Assembly (NCBI GenBank): GCA_014904985.1
Contig: MU128966.1
Coordinates: forward strand, 235,880 to 254,690
DNA length: 18,811 nt
Source of the DNA: Hydnum rufescens UP504
Taxonomy: Eukaryota > Basidiomycota > Agaricomycetes > Cantharellales > Hydnaceae
Reading direction: 5' to 3'
A model generated the notes under the pieces. That model worked only from the letters and a program-made list of their open reading frames with translations, had not been told where the DNA came from and searched no databases. Made by a program: the position numbers and the translations under genes. Positions 1 to 7,850 of the stretch are shown here, piece by piece. Each line of letters starts with the position of its first letter. Positions within the stretch are counted from its first letter, which is position 1.

Positions 1-11
1 TGATCAGTCAG

Positions 12-700
12 CGAGCAACAGCGCGCACACACGGCTTCCCATGGCGGTTAGTGATCCCGAGTCGGTCGAACCTCAAATCTTTCGCCCATGGACACCATCA
101 CAGTCATCCAATTCGCCAAATGGCACTAGGCTCCACGCTTTGCCTTTGTATTACGGCCAAGTAGGCGTTGCGAAATCTAAACTTGTGCACTTGATCATTG
201 TGGTTCATATTCCGATGAGCCCGGCCGATCAGGCTCGGGGATTTTGTACAATGTTCTGATATTCCTCACCCATCACGACTCTAGCGACTCATTCTCTTCC
301 CCTCTCATTCTCGGCCCAATCCTTTTCACTCACGAACAATAGCGGCGTCCCCTTGACCTTTGGATAGTGATCGATTAGATCTTGTCAAAGAAGATCAAGG
401 TCGCAGCAAACCAAGGTTGACGTGATGTGGGTGTTTTGGCCCTGAATCATTTGTGCACCTCTAAACCGCTGGGGGGATCAAGTGACAGATGTAATTTTAG
501 TAGGTCGGGGTTCGATTTGGATCGTCAGGCATGTGCAGTATAACATGTATGTATGGTGACGATACTAGACCAATCACCCCCTATACTATCCCTTGTAACA
601 GCGATGACTACCTTCTCTTTCAAGCAGCGACTCCAATGGTACTATTTCTGCCTTGGCGTTTCTGCGACACCACCATCAAGTATGGAACAACTAACATGGA
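12..700 (+). repeat. Dispersed repeat R1, copy A (3' portion)
   Basis: This segment aligns by eye over its length with 12733-13400 (copy D). Both contain the motif GGTTAGTGATCCC, then a CCATGGACACCATC box, a GTGCACTTGATC box and a CTACCTTCTCTTTCAAGCAG box in the same order and spacing. Similarity fades near 700 and may continue past the left window edge. Read on the minus strand, about 245-420 gives a protein-like relic (LIDHYPKVK, then LFVSEKDWAENERGRE, then EEYQNI) that is broken by at least two stop codons. Copy D has the same stretch nearly open. Copy A is therefore a degraded copy of a sequence that once coded on the minus strand. I do not recognise the protein family. Confidence 0.8.
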
Positions 701-1291
701 CATCAGGTAGTTCACTGTTCTAGATATCGCACCCACACCCCCTTCCAAGAGTCCAGTGTCGGTGGTCGGCGGCAGCGTTATAAGGGCCACCGCAGTCGGA
801 TATCATGGACTTGCTAGTCAACAGTTCTCTTTATCCTCCACCGCACACGCGCATACGGTGCTGACAGGGCTTCTAGCCCCACTTGATGTTGCATTCTGGC
901 TTAAAATTGCCATACGCGTAAATTCATATATAGTATCAGAAGAGGCAGTCTTAGGGTGTCATGTATGATATGCGCAGAGTACAACCAAAGTGAGACAGTC
1001 CACGATCCAATGATCGCTCAATCTTCAAGACTCTGGGCAATTATAAAAACTGTTGACGCCCCTTCAGTTTTTCGGCGTAATGTTCAAGCGCGATTCTGAA
1101 CTGGCCATATGTGCGCAATGCGACCGTTGACCAAGTCCACCTTCGGAGAATAATCAAGGATGAACAAGTGAAGCGAAGATATCTATAACAGAATGGAGTA
1201 TCATATAAACGACCTGCGCATGTGAGGCGGTCATCACGTCCCTAAACAACAGCGGACATGGATCAGTAAGTGAATGAGTTAGAAGACAAAG
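701..1291. other. Gene-free stretch
   Basis: I see no convincing gene, RNA or repeat here. The open frames are short and have no recognisable motif. A minus-strand piece near 1080-1150 (KVDLVNGRIAHIWP) is open for about 20 codons but has no neighbours that would make it an exon. Confidence 0.4.
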
Positions 1292-2583
1292 GTGATCTCA
1301 CCCCTGGCTGAGGCCAGTTCCGATGCTCTGATCTTGGCATCAAGACTCGCTTGTTCCTTCCCGAACTTGGCTCACTTGGTCTCGATCCTAGCTTCTGCTT
1401 TCGCTCGCTCGCTCGACCTGCTTCTGCGCTGCTTCTGCGTTCACTCGCTCGGCCTCGACCCTAGCTTCTGTGTTCGCTTGCCCGGCCTCGACCCTAGCTT
1501 CTGCCTCTGCTGTCTTCGCCTCGGCATCAAAAATTAGTACAAGCTGCTGATGCCCCAGTTCTCGCGGTTGTTCATGGTGTTGTTCCTCCTTGAGTTGCTC
1601 TAGTGTCTTTTTCTTCGTTACTCCACTTTGCTACACCACCTACGGTCAGATAAGAAACATGAAAATGCGTTAACTCGTTCAGAAATGCATGGAAGGAAGG
1701 CACGGAAGACCGAGATGGTGATACTCACACATATGTTATACTCATCGATGAGTGCCTTGTAATCCATTCTCTGCAATGATCCCAAAGATACTTTGAAAAG
1801 TCCGAACGACCACGTTCCTGCAGTATCGTGCACGGCGAATGGTTTGGTAGGCAGGAATTTTCCTTTAAGGATGAACAATATCGCGTTCACATACCGATAA
1901 CAGTTTTGTCCAGTCGGGGTGTAGTGCAATCATGTTCGGTGGGCAGCGATCGCAGCATAGGAGAAATGCATGAGGTTAGGAACTGGTGGTGCAGCACGGG
2001 TGTCAGAAGGGGAAGAGGGGGAAGAGCAAGACGGGACATTTGATTCTGAGGTTGCAAACTTCATGGACCCCCACGGAAGGTAGGTAGAGTGAGAGTATCG
2101 CGATATTTTTCTCTTCATGAAGCACTCGACGGCATCATTGAAGGTCGCTGGGCCATGGATCACCAAAACCATATCATCCGCTGGGACAGTTCCCGGAGAT
2201 CTAGAAGATGAACTGCTCGAACGATTTGAACGATTGCCTTCATCCTGGATTCTCCCCTGATTCATCGCCTTGATGATGTCGTTCGCAGTGGCCTCGTGGT
2301 CGAGATTGGAATACTGTGCCGATCGTTCGACAGCAATGAAGAGAACCTCTTCAGGAGATTTGAACATGCCAACGAGGAATTCATGTTCCACATTATACTC
2401 ATTTTTGAATAGGCGGATCTCGAGAAGCTCATAAGACTCAACAAGTTTCTGGCACTTGAAAGCATGCTGGCACCAGAGCTCGATCGTCCAGGGGTTGGTG
2501 TACTTCAGTAGATGAGAATTTGAAGCTTCGACCGAAGCTGGGATAATGGTCATTGAGCTGCGGGTGAGGGTGTTCAAGTTCAT
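1292..2583 (-). pseudogene. Coiled-coil family protein with NCYRY core, broken
   Basis: ATG at 2583 opens about 217 codons, with a PWTIELWCQHAFKC segment and a Ser-rich linker (NRSNRSSSSSSRSPG). An in-frame TGA at 1930-1932 follows, and the same frame then continues with TGQNCYRYVNAILFIL and ends DYKALIDEYNIC. A likely intron (1631-1728) starts GTGAGT and ends TAG; removing it keeps phase 0 and joins an Ala/Glu/Arg/Gln coiled coil (TLEQLKEEQHHEQ, then AEARVEAGQANTEARVEAER). In the coil a frame change occurs at a GCTCGCTCGCTC slippage run near 1403-1417, and a second TGA lies at 1372-1374. An NCYxY-type core followed by a charged coil is, from memory, seen in expanded Agaricomycete hypothetical families; function is unknown. 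The gene at 10464-11714 shares the layout. Two stops and one frameshift argue for a pseudogene; if the stops are errors it would be a protein of about 400 residues. Confidence 0.65.
1631..1728 (-). other. Predicted intron in the coiled-coil pseudogene
   Basis: The minus strand reads GTGAGTATC at 1728 and ends GTGTAG at 1631. Branch-like CTGAAC and TTAAC motifs lie upstream of the acceptor. Removing 98 nt joins NIC to QSGVTKKK in the same frame. The nearer acceptor at 1640 would run straight into a TAG, so 1631 is preferred. Confidence 0.55.
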
Positions 2584-2970
2584 TTTGAGGTCATGGAAGA
2601 GAGCAACAATGCGTTGGCTAAATCGCGGTGTGCACAGCGAGGTTTTATACCTTCCTGCAGGCGATTTTCATCACCTTTCTTAGCTTTCGCCATGCGAACC
2701 CATATCTGACACAAATCATGACTCGGTAAGTACCGGCCTTGACGCAAAGCGACAAATAAGCCCAGTGCCAGCACTCAGAGTGAGAACGCCTCTAGTCCCA
2801 AGTTTTTACTGGACTGTCTAGCTCATCCCCTTGCAATTGTTCCGATGTTAGTGGTGCCGCTTTAGCCACATGCTCCGCTCAATTGCAGGTCTACTTGGCA
2901 CGCTGCAAGCACGCTGTCGTGAAACTTAGGACCTAGGCCGAAAGCAGTGGATTGGAGATTCGGGCTCCAA
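2584..2970. other. Spacer, possible upstream exon on plus strand
   Basis: About 2888-2975 on the plus strand could be an exon (VYLARCKHAVVKLRT, stop, AESSGLEIRAPRQ) ending at a GTATGT donor at 2976. It contains one TAG. The minus strand holds only short open frames. Nothing here is identifiable. Confidence 0.25.
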
Positions 2971-3025
2971 GGCAGGTATGTAACACTGACCCGAGCCTCG
3001 TTGTGACAACGCCTTGACGTCCTAT
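2971..3025 (+). repeat. 55-bp direct repeat, copy 1 (intron-like)
   Basis: Begins GGCAGGTATGTAACACTGAC and is about 80% identical, without gaps, to 3604-3658. In this copy the segment starts at a GTATGT donor-like site, and a matching acceptor GTCCTAG lies at about 3073-3079, preceded by a TAACTGA branch-like motif. The repeat therefore probably lies inside an intron of about 104 nt. Confidence 0.65.
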
Positions 3026-3084
3026 TGTCTCTCTGGAGATACACTGTATTGAAAATAACTGAATCGGTTTGTCCTAGGGTACGC

Positions 3085-3601
3085 TGATTCCCGTTGCAAA
3101 CCTTGCGCTATGTGCTACCTGATCTATGTAGATCCAAGCTTTTGCACATTCAGCACCTGATATTATGCGGTGGATTGTACCCAGATGGTGAGCAGTTAAC
3201 TAGTATGTTGTGGCCGCATTCGATCACACTACCCTTGATACACCTCAACTCTCTCCGTGTGAGTCCCCGTAAAGTGATGATCCGGGCAGTCGTTATGCAT
3301 TGCCCCTCAAAGCATGCACCCATACTGAGCGATAGGGATATTACTGACTCTGCTTTGTACTATCTCTAGCGTTCCGCATCGTGGATCTTGGCGCGGGCAA
3401 TAGACGAGTTATACGGTACCACCTACACAATGCACAATAGTGCCATCAAATCTGAAGCGCGCTGTTGTCCTTTCGAGATAGAACGATCTGCACACATCAC
3501 TATCGCCACAAAGCCAGCTGTCCAAGAGGTGATTCAATGTGAGTCGCTGCATTTGATCGCCGGCATCTCGCCTCTTTTCTTTTCTGGGATTCACTGAGCA
3601 G
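3085..3601 (+). pseudogene. Unidentified intron-containing gene fragment
   Basis: Two exons read in one frame. Exon 1 (to 3258) gives LPDLCRSKLLHIQHLILCGG and ends IHLNSLR. A textbook basidiomycete intron follows at 3259-3369: GTGAGT donor, TACTGAC branch site, pyrimidine-rich tract, CTCTAG acceptor. The intron is 111 nt, a multiple of three, and carries an in-frame TAG, so unspliced reading would terminate. Exon 2 (3370-3538) gives SWILARAIDELYGTTYTMHN and FEIERSAHITIATKPAVQEV. A second intron, 3539-3601 (GTGAGT to GAGCAG), is likely. I cannot extend the gene convincingly in either direction: upstream is the possible exon ending at 2975, downstream the repeat copy at 3604. The family is not recognised. 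The coherent splice signals make real ancestry as a gene likely, but intactness is doubtful. Confidence 0.5.
3259..3369 (+). other. Predicted intron with strong consensus signals
   Basis: Donor GTGAGT at 3259, branch TACTGAC about 20 nt before the end, pyrimidine-rich tract and acceptor CTCTAG ending at 3369. It is in phase 0 and 111 nt long, and its removal deletes an in-frame TAG. Confidence 0.6.
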
Positions 3602-3603
3602 TT

Positions 3604-3658
3604 GGCAACTATGTAGCACCGACCCGAGCGTCGTTGTGACGGCACTTTGACGCCCTAC
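3604..3658 (+). repeat. 55-bp direct repeat, copy 2 (intron-like)
   Basis: Begins GGCAACTATGTAGCACCGAC. It matches 2971-3025 at about 44 of 55 positions with most differences being transitions. The donor dinucleotide of copy 1 (GTATGT) reads CTATGT here. As in copy 1, a CTAATCGTCCTAG acceptor-like end lies downstream (about 3721-3733). Confidence 0.65.
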
Positions 3659-3862
3659 TCCCCATTCTCTGGCTTTTCTATGAACACACATTTTGACTCG
3701 TTCTTGGTTCGTTCACTGCTCTAATCGTCCTAGTCGAAGGCACTCACCTCGTACATGTTCAGGTCGAAATGTCAAAAGAACTACAAACAAACAATCGCAG
3801 AGAAGGAACTTCGTGCACTTTCCCGCGTCTCCCCTGCTATCGTTCCCTCATCTGGATCCACA

Positions 3863-4192
3863 ATGCTGCACAACCCATTCCCCGTCGCCACGTATCTTAA
3901 TTCCGACTACTATTCTGGGGGAGCAGGAGCCCTCGTCCCTGCTGGAAGTCCCATGCCCTCGGGATACCGGCAGTATCCCCCCTACTATCCTACTGCTGCC
4001 CTCGGAAATTATATGGCCTCAGCGTATCAGCAGTATCAGCATCCTCATTCATACATAGGCCAACATTCGTACTCGTATGGATACGGCTAGGGCGGACCGT
4101 ACGCGGGCATAAATGGAGGACTGGGGGTGCAGCCATACTACCCGCCCCAAACTATGATGCCCTACTCCATGGGATATCAACGAGGATACTGA
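3863..4192 (+). pseudogene. Tyr/Gly/Pro/Gln-rich low-complexity ORF with in-frame TAG
   Basis: ATG at 3863 in context CCACAATGC opens 75 codons starting MLHNPFPVATY, then rich in Tyr, Pro, Gly, Gln and Ser (GYRQYPPYYPTAA, SAYQQYQHPHSY, SYSYGYG). A TAG at 4088-4090 interrupts it, yet the same frame continues for 33 codons with the same bias (GGPYAGINGG, QPYYPPQTMMPYSMGYQRGY) to a TGA at 4190-4192. Composition is prion-like or condensate-type, with no charged domain, signal peptide or membrane segment. The frame is open for a further 36 codons upstream of 3863 with ordinary composition, so an upstream start (3755) is possible. The unchanged composition past the TAG suggests a recent nonsense change, an error, or readthrough. 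The family is not recognised. Confidence 0.45.
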
Positions 4193-4234
4193 TCCATCGT
4201 GTGCCGACAGTCTCCACCTTCCTCGTAGCCACTT

Positions 4235-4300
4235 GCGTCATCGATATTCCTACGACTATCATGATCATGATTACGATTACGATTACGACGTTGGACGCTA
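4235..4300. repeat. Short GATTAC-type microsatellite
   Basis: About 4245-4290 contains CATGATCATGATTACGATTA and continues with further GATTAC units. In the plus frame one base beyond that of the Tyr/Gly-rich ORF it reads as alternating Tyr, Asp and His (YDYHDHDYDYDYD). This is probably an expanded low-complexity tail. Confidence 0.5.
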
Positions 4301-4608
4301 TGGTCCCTGGTCCACATTTTCCCAATTGACATTGCAATCCTCATCAGTGTGATCCTCCAATACCGCCTCATCCCCGAGTTCACTTCTCTCAAAAACTGTT
4401 TGGTGGATCTGTCTTCATTTTTTCCCCACATTATTTATTCTTCGCCTAGTGCTCTCGTTCGGAATTTTGGTTCACCCTGGTGGTGTATCACGGTCGGATA
4501 TGGAGAACTAGTTTTAATGGATGTTGTCTTGTGCTTGTAATGCATTGGTCCTTCGAGACTCCGAACTCCACAATCGGCGTATTTATCCATCATCTCCCGT
4601 ATCCGAAA

Positions 4609-4691
4609 ACATTCATTTTATGAGAGAGGTATATCGCAATATCTTTGAATATGTCGCGATATGTCTCTCACATAAGGGCTAAAAGACGAAT
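4609..4691. repeat. Imperfect inverted repeat (hairpin)
   Basis: TGAGAGAGGTATATCGCAAT (4621-4640) pairs with ATGTCGCGATATGTCTCTCA (4651-4670) with few mismatches around a loop near CTTTGA. The outer CATTC (from 4609) and GAATG (to about 4692) extend the symmetry after unpaired bases. The rest of 4340-4700 shows no gene. It could be a tiny MITE or a structured 3' region. Confidence 0.6.
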
Positions 4692-4891
4692 GTTAGTTTC
4701 AGACACGCCTCCCCTTTGAACTAGCAGCAGTAAATGTCCGCCACATCCCGTCAACATGCATAGTGACCCAACCCCCAGTTGCCTTCTGTACCCCACAAGG
4801 CAAATCCTTAGAAGACAAAGTCGTTATGTACCTGGCAAGCCCCCTTGCACCATAATTTATTCGAATTGTGGACTGTTCATGATCACTGATC

Positions 4892-4990
4892 TTACACAAG
4901 ACGCAAAATCTGAGTATCTGCGTTCGCAATAGCTCTACGGCTTGGACTGAGTTCCTCCATGCGCTCCAATATCCTTCCAGTCCCAGCCAT
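4892..4990 (-). CDS. Small ORF, possible first exon
   Basis: ATG at 4990 in a good context (GGCAATGGCT) opens 32 codons: MAGTGRILERMEELSPSRR, then ANADTQILRLV, then a TAA. The residues look like a short amphipathic helix of the kind found at the N-terminus of many Agaricomycete F-box proteins, and a GTGTAA donor-like site overlaps the stop, so this may be a first exon. No downstream F-box exon can be found, and a longer minus-strand frame (4699-5058) overlaps it. Function is not assigned. Confidence 0.25.
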   Translation of the reverse strand: MAGTGRILERMEELSPSRRAIANADTQILRLV

Positions 4991-5118
4991 TGCCTCGGCG
5001 GTGTGGTACTAGGCACAGGTGCTACCACGATAGTCACCAGGGGAAGGGAGGAGTGCACTGTTTATGCTCCATGGGGCGGACTGTAATTGAATCAATCCAA
5101 TACGACGGACTCCAACAT

Positions 5119-5664
5119 TTAATGCGCAGATATCTGCAGGGCTGACTTCAGCAGCTCGGCAGATGATCCGTCTGCCGCGAGGACTTTGACCTCTTCCAGG
5201 TCGCGAAGGGTCTTTTCGATGTACTCAGCGGCACCTGAGAGATGGGCGACTTTTGCGGCCGCGGCGTGCATCTCGAGGTAACGTGGGTTCGGGAGTGGGG
5301 GGAGAGGATCGGAGGATGCGAATACGACTTCGCGCGGGAGGCCGAAGAGGGTGAGCAGGCACTCAGGAAAAGCACCCACGCGGTACTTGTTGGGAACCTG
5401 TTAGAAAATCGAACGTGGAGCGCCGGGAGGAATGTGTAACACAAAGGAAGGGATCCAAACTGTTGCTACCCATTCTTTCTAGGGAGAGGAGGGTGGGTAG
5501 ATATAGCCATCGGTCATCAGGGCGGTAGAACAGTACCTTGAGTAATTTCTCATGGGCTGTAGCCAGGGTCGCTGGGAAGATATGTGTTAGTTGTGCGTGG
5601 GCCACTGACATGCGGTCCTCTATTTCTACCAATCCAGTTTTCCAACTGTTTACGTCGACCTTTC
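5119..5664 (-). pseudogene. 3' fragment of a gene, 5' end lost next to repeat R1-B
   Basis: A CTTACAG acceptor-like site at 5665 leads into an exon (5537-5664) reading KVDVNSWKTGLVEIEDRMS, then HIFPATLATAHEKLLK. An intron at 5398-5536 (GTACTG donor, CTAACAG acceptor, 139 nt) joins in phase 0 to VPNKYRVGAFPECLLTLFG, PLPPLPNPRYLEMH, VAHLSGAAEYIEKTLRDLEE and a terminal SALQISAH followed by TAA at 5119. The joined product would be about 135 residues. The tail (PxPNPRYLEMHAA..AHLSGAAEYIE) resembles, from memory, C-termini of Agaricomycete HNH-nuclease-like proteins, but no HNH residues are present here, so this is only a hint. Upstream exons should lie above 5664, where R1 copy B starts by 5795. 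No frameshift is seen in the surviving part. Confidence 0.55.
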
Positions 5665-5794
5665 CTGTAAGCATACATCGATAATTATCCCTTACGAGGG
5701 CCTTTAAAACATTTCAGATCAATCAGAGGCAAGAACAAGGAGGAATACCTTCCGCTTTGCGTCTGCATGGTCTACAGGCACCCCCTAAGCTCAG

Positions 5795-6593
5795 TGAGAT
5801 TGTTTGCCCAATCTCTATCGAAGGAGGCTCGAAGGGCGGTCGGAAATGGCAGAGTGCGTCCATGCGTTTCCCTTGACTAAGAACAGGGACATCGTGTAAT
5901 CTGTCAGTCAACGCATCAGATACGGAATTAGGCTGCAAGGTCAGCTGCGCATCTTGGCAGTCTATATCTCGACTAGTTGGCACGCACTGGGGACATACGA
6001 AGCATATACATGAGATAAGCCGAGCACTCTGGCGCTCATCACATTGACATACCCTTTCGTGTGCCAGAAGACGTTGCCAGGCGGATACCTGAAATGGTTT
6101 TCTGGAAATTTGTGAGTTTTTGGAAGGGGTTGCGCCATCTAGCGACCAGTCAGCATCAGAGAACTGACATGCACGATCCACACTCTGGTCCACCAGTGTC
6201 AGATCGACAAGTATCCAGACAATACCAAATAGGGGGGACATGATATCCTAACCACGCGCTTAGCTTAGGACATGCTACGGTGTTCCCCATTCTAAGTTCA
6301 TTAGGGACTCGATGATGGCTTCGCGACCGTTGAAGAACGAGTCCTGGTTTCGCCCGTTGACTCTAGTCGTCTAGGAAGATTGGAGCGAGCGAGGGTGTGC
6401 GATGGCCAAACTTTGAGTGTAACCTGGCGCAATGTTCTTGCGAAGTGCCCTTGGCACTGCCCCTGGACCGTCGTGTGATTATGAGAGCGATAAGGTTCGG
6501 CGATTATGGGATGAAGAAAGCGAGCTGGAGGTGTAACGGTGGCTGCAGGATATCGGATTACTGATGAAACCTAAGCCTCATCAGTAAGGCTTG
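5795..6593 (-). repeat. Dispersed repeat R1, copy B (inverted)
   Basis: Read on the minus strand, 6593 to about 6150 matches 12021 to about 12480 (copy D): AAGCCTTACTGA, GAGGCTTAGGTTTCATC, GACGACTAGAGTCAACG, GAACGAGTCCTGG read on the plus strand, and GTCCTAAGCTAA occur in the same order. About 6230 to 5795 matches copy C (7335-7810) through ATGGCGCAACCC, TGGCAACGTCTTCTGGCACA and GAAACGCATGGACGCACTC. The copy also carries a 172-codon minus-strand frame (5723-6241), but copies C and D do not conserve it as a whole, so I do not call a gene. Its 6593 end abuts the velvet fragment. Confidence 0.85.
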
Positions 6594-7102
6594 ACCGTCG
6601 TTTCCGGTCTTTGAGATGGTAGCAACTCGAAACAACAGAACCCGTGGTGCAACGAGTCTTGCCGTCCTTAAGAGCGTGAAGCTCATTTCGGAATCCAGAG
6701 AAGCTGATGATGCATACATAAAATAATAAGGTTTTGGAGAAAGGAATTGGAAGCAGCGGAGAGTCGGCATGCAAAGTGCGAGCCTTCCACTGAATCAGGT
6801 TCAATAACACGAAGCTGAACGATCGGTGGGGGATCGATTGGCGACGATCAGCTGTTCACAGAGAGAGGGATAAGACGGAAGAGACCAAAGAGGGTGCATG
6901 ATACCTTTCCTCCTGAGAAGGTATACGAAGGCAATTAGAAGAGATGGGAAGAGAGTAAGGGAAAGCAGACTCACCAAGACCGCACATCCTTACCGCCTTG
7001 GGCTGCTGGCGGATGATGAGCCGGATTCTAAGAGGTTGAGCAGCACATTGAGCATCATGAGAAAGGAAGGAGTGCGACCGTGTACCTCATTGTTCCATTC
7101 AT
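6594..7102 (-). pseudogene. Velvet-domain regulator, truncated N-terminal half
   Basis: Velvet proteins (VeA, VelB, VosA types) are fungal DNA-binding regulators of sexual development, sporulation and secondary metabolism that act as dimers in the nucleus. A plausible start at 7102 gives MNGTMR over a 17-nt exon. An intron at 7028-7085 (GTACAC to CTCTTAG) joins to IRLIIRQQPKAVRMCGLG. A second intron begins at 6974 (GTGAGT) and ends at 6913; splicing over the next 60 nt is unclear. From 6851 come the family hallmarks DRR, PIDPPPIVQLRVI, HFACRLSA, PYYFMYASSASLDSE and ALKDGKTRCTTGSVVSSCYHLKD-type sequence, each recognisable. They occupy three frames, implying one-base losses near 6840, 6730 and 6687, all in 2-3 nt runs. 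After HLKD the expected second half (FFVFPDLSVR..EG.YRL) is absent: R1 copy B begins within about 15 bases. Identification is confident, as is the truncation; whether the frameshifts are biological is not. Confidence 0.85.
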
Positions 7103-7334
7103 GATATCCGCCCACGATCATCATTTTTTCCCATATCCGGACAGAAACTACTGTTGTCCCATGGAGCAGAGATAGAGGCGACGGGAACCTAAGAATTATG
7201 TGTCCAAACAAAGATGCAGGGCTTGCTTGCATTTGAGATTGTGTGTAATCTGGGGAGCAGTTGGGAGAAAATCCCTAAGTATGCAAAAGGCAATCCACTA
7301 TAGCAGAGTCCCACACAAGAGGCCCATAAGCTAG
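7103..7334. other. Upstream flank of the velvet fragment
   Basis: This is the region between the putative velvet start and R1 copy C, where the velvet promoter would be expected. I see no clear TATA box. The minus strand stays open for some distance (to 7232) in another frame. No repeat match was noticed. Confidence 0.3.
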
Positions 7335-7850
7335 GATAGTTGTGTCGTGACACGGACAGAGTTTGTGACGGGACCAGTCACAGTTCTCGAGTGCTTGATG
7401 GGTCGCTGATGGCGCAACCCTTCCCAAAAACTCCACAAATTTCCCAGAAAACCATTTCAGGTATCCCGCCTGGCAACGTCTTCTGGCACACGAAAGGATG
7501 TCAATGTGATGAGCGCCAGAGTGCTCGGCTATCTCATGTATATGCCTTCTACTGTCCCCAGTGCGCCGCCAAACTAGCGGGAGAAATAGTAGACTGCGAA
7601 GATGCGGCAGCCTTGGACGCTTTGGCTAGCCTTATAATTGAAGGTTTTCTACGTGTCTGTGAGTGGACGAGCCCCAAGATGCGTTACTGACACGTTACCG
7701 ATGTCCCTGTTCTTCACTCATGGAAAACGCATGGACGCACTCCTGTCCATGTCGACCTGCCCTTCGAGCCCCAACGTCGACGTAGTTCAGATTGGCAAAC
7801 AATCTCATGCGCTTGCATGACGGTTAGTGATCCCAAGTCAGTCCTGTCCT
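7335..7850 (+). repeat. Dispersed repeat R1, copy C
   Basis: Matches the minus-strand reading of copy B from about GGATAGTTGTGTCG to GCAAACAATCTCATG. It then continues into a segment (about 7770-7840) that matches copy D near 12710-12790 and the start of copy A (GGTTAGTGATCCC). It thus links the B-type and A-type parts into one repeat. On the plus strand a 116-codon frame (7340-7690) includes PPGNVFWHTKGCQCDERQSA and a CPQC pair, the longest coherent reading of this part in any copy. Copy B retains the CQCDERQSARL and CPQC core but shifts frame elsewhere. A zinc-binding peptide once encoded by R1 is conceivable but unproven. Confidence 0.8.

Noticed and set aside
5723..6241. 172-codon minus-strand ORF as a gene
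   Set aside because: It lies within repeat R1-B. The matching parts of copies C and D do not keep the same frame over its length.
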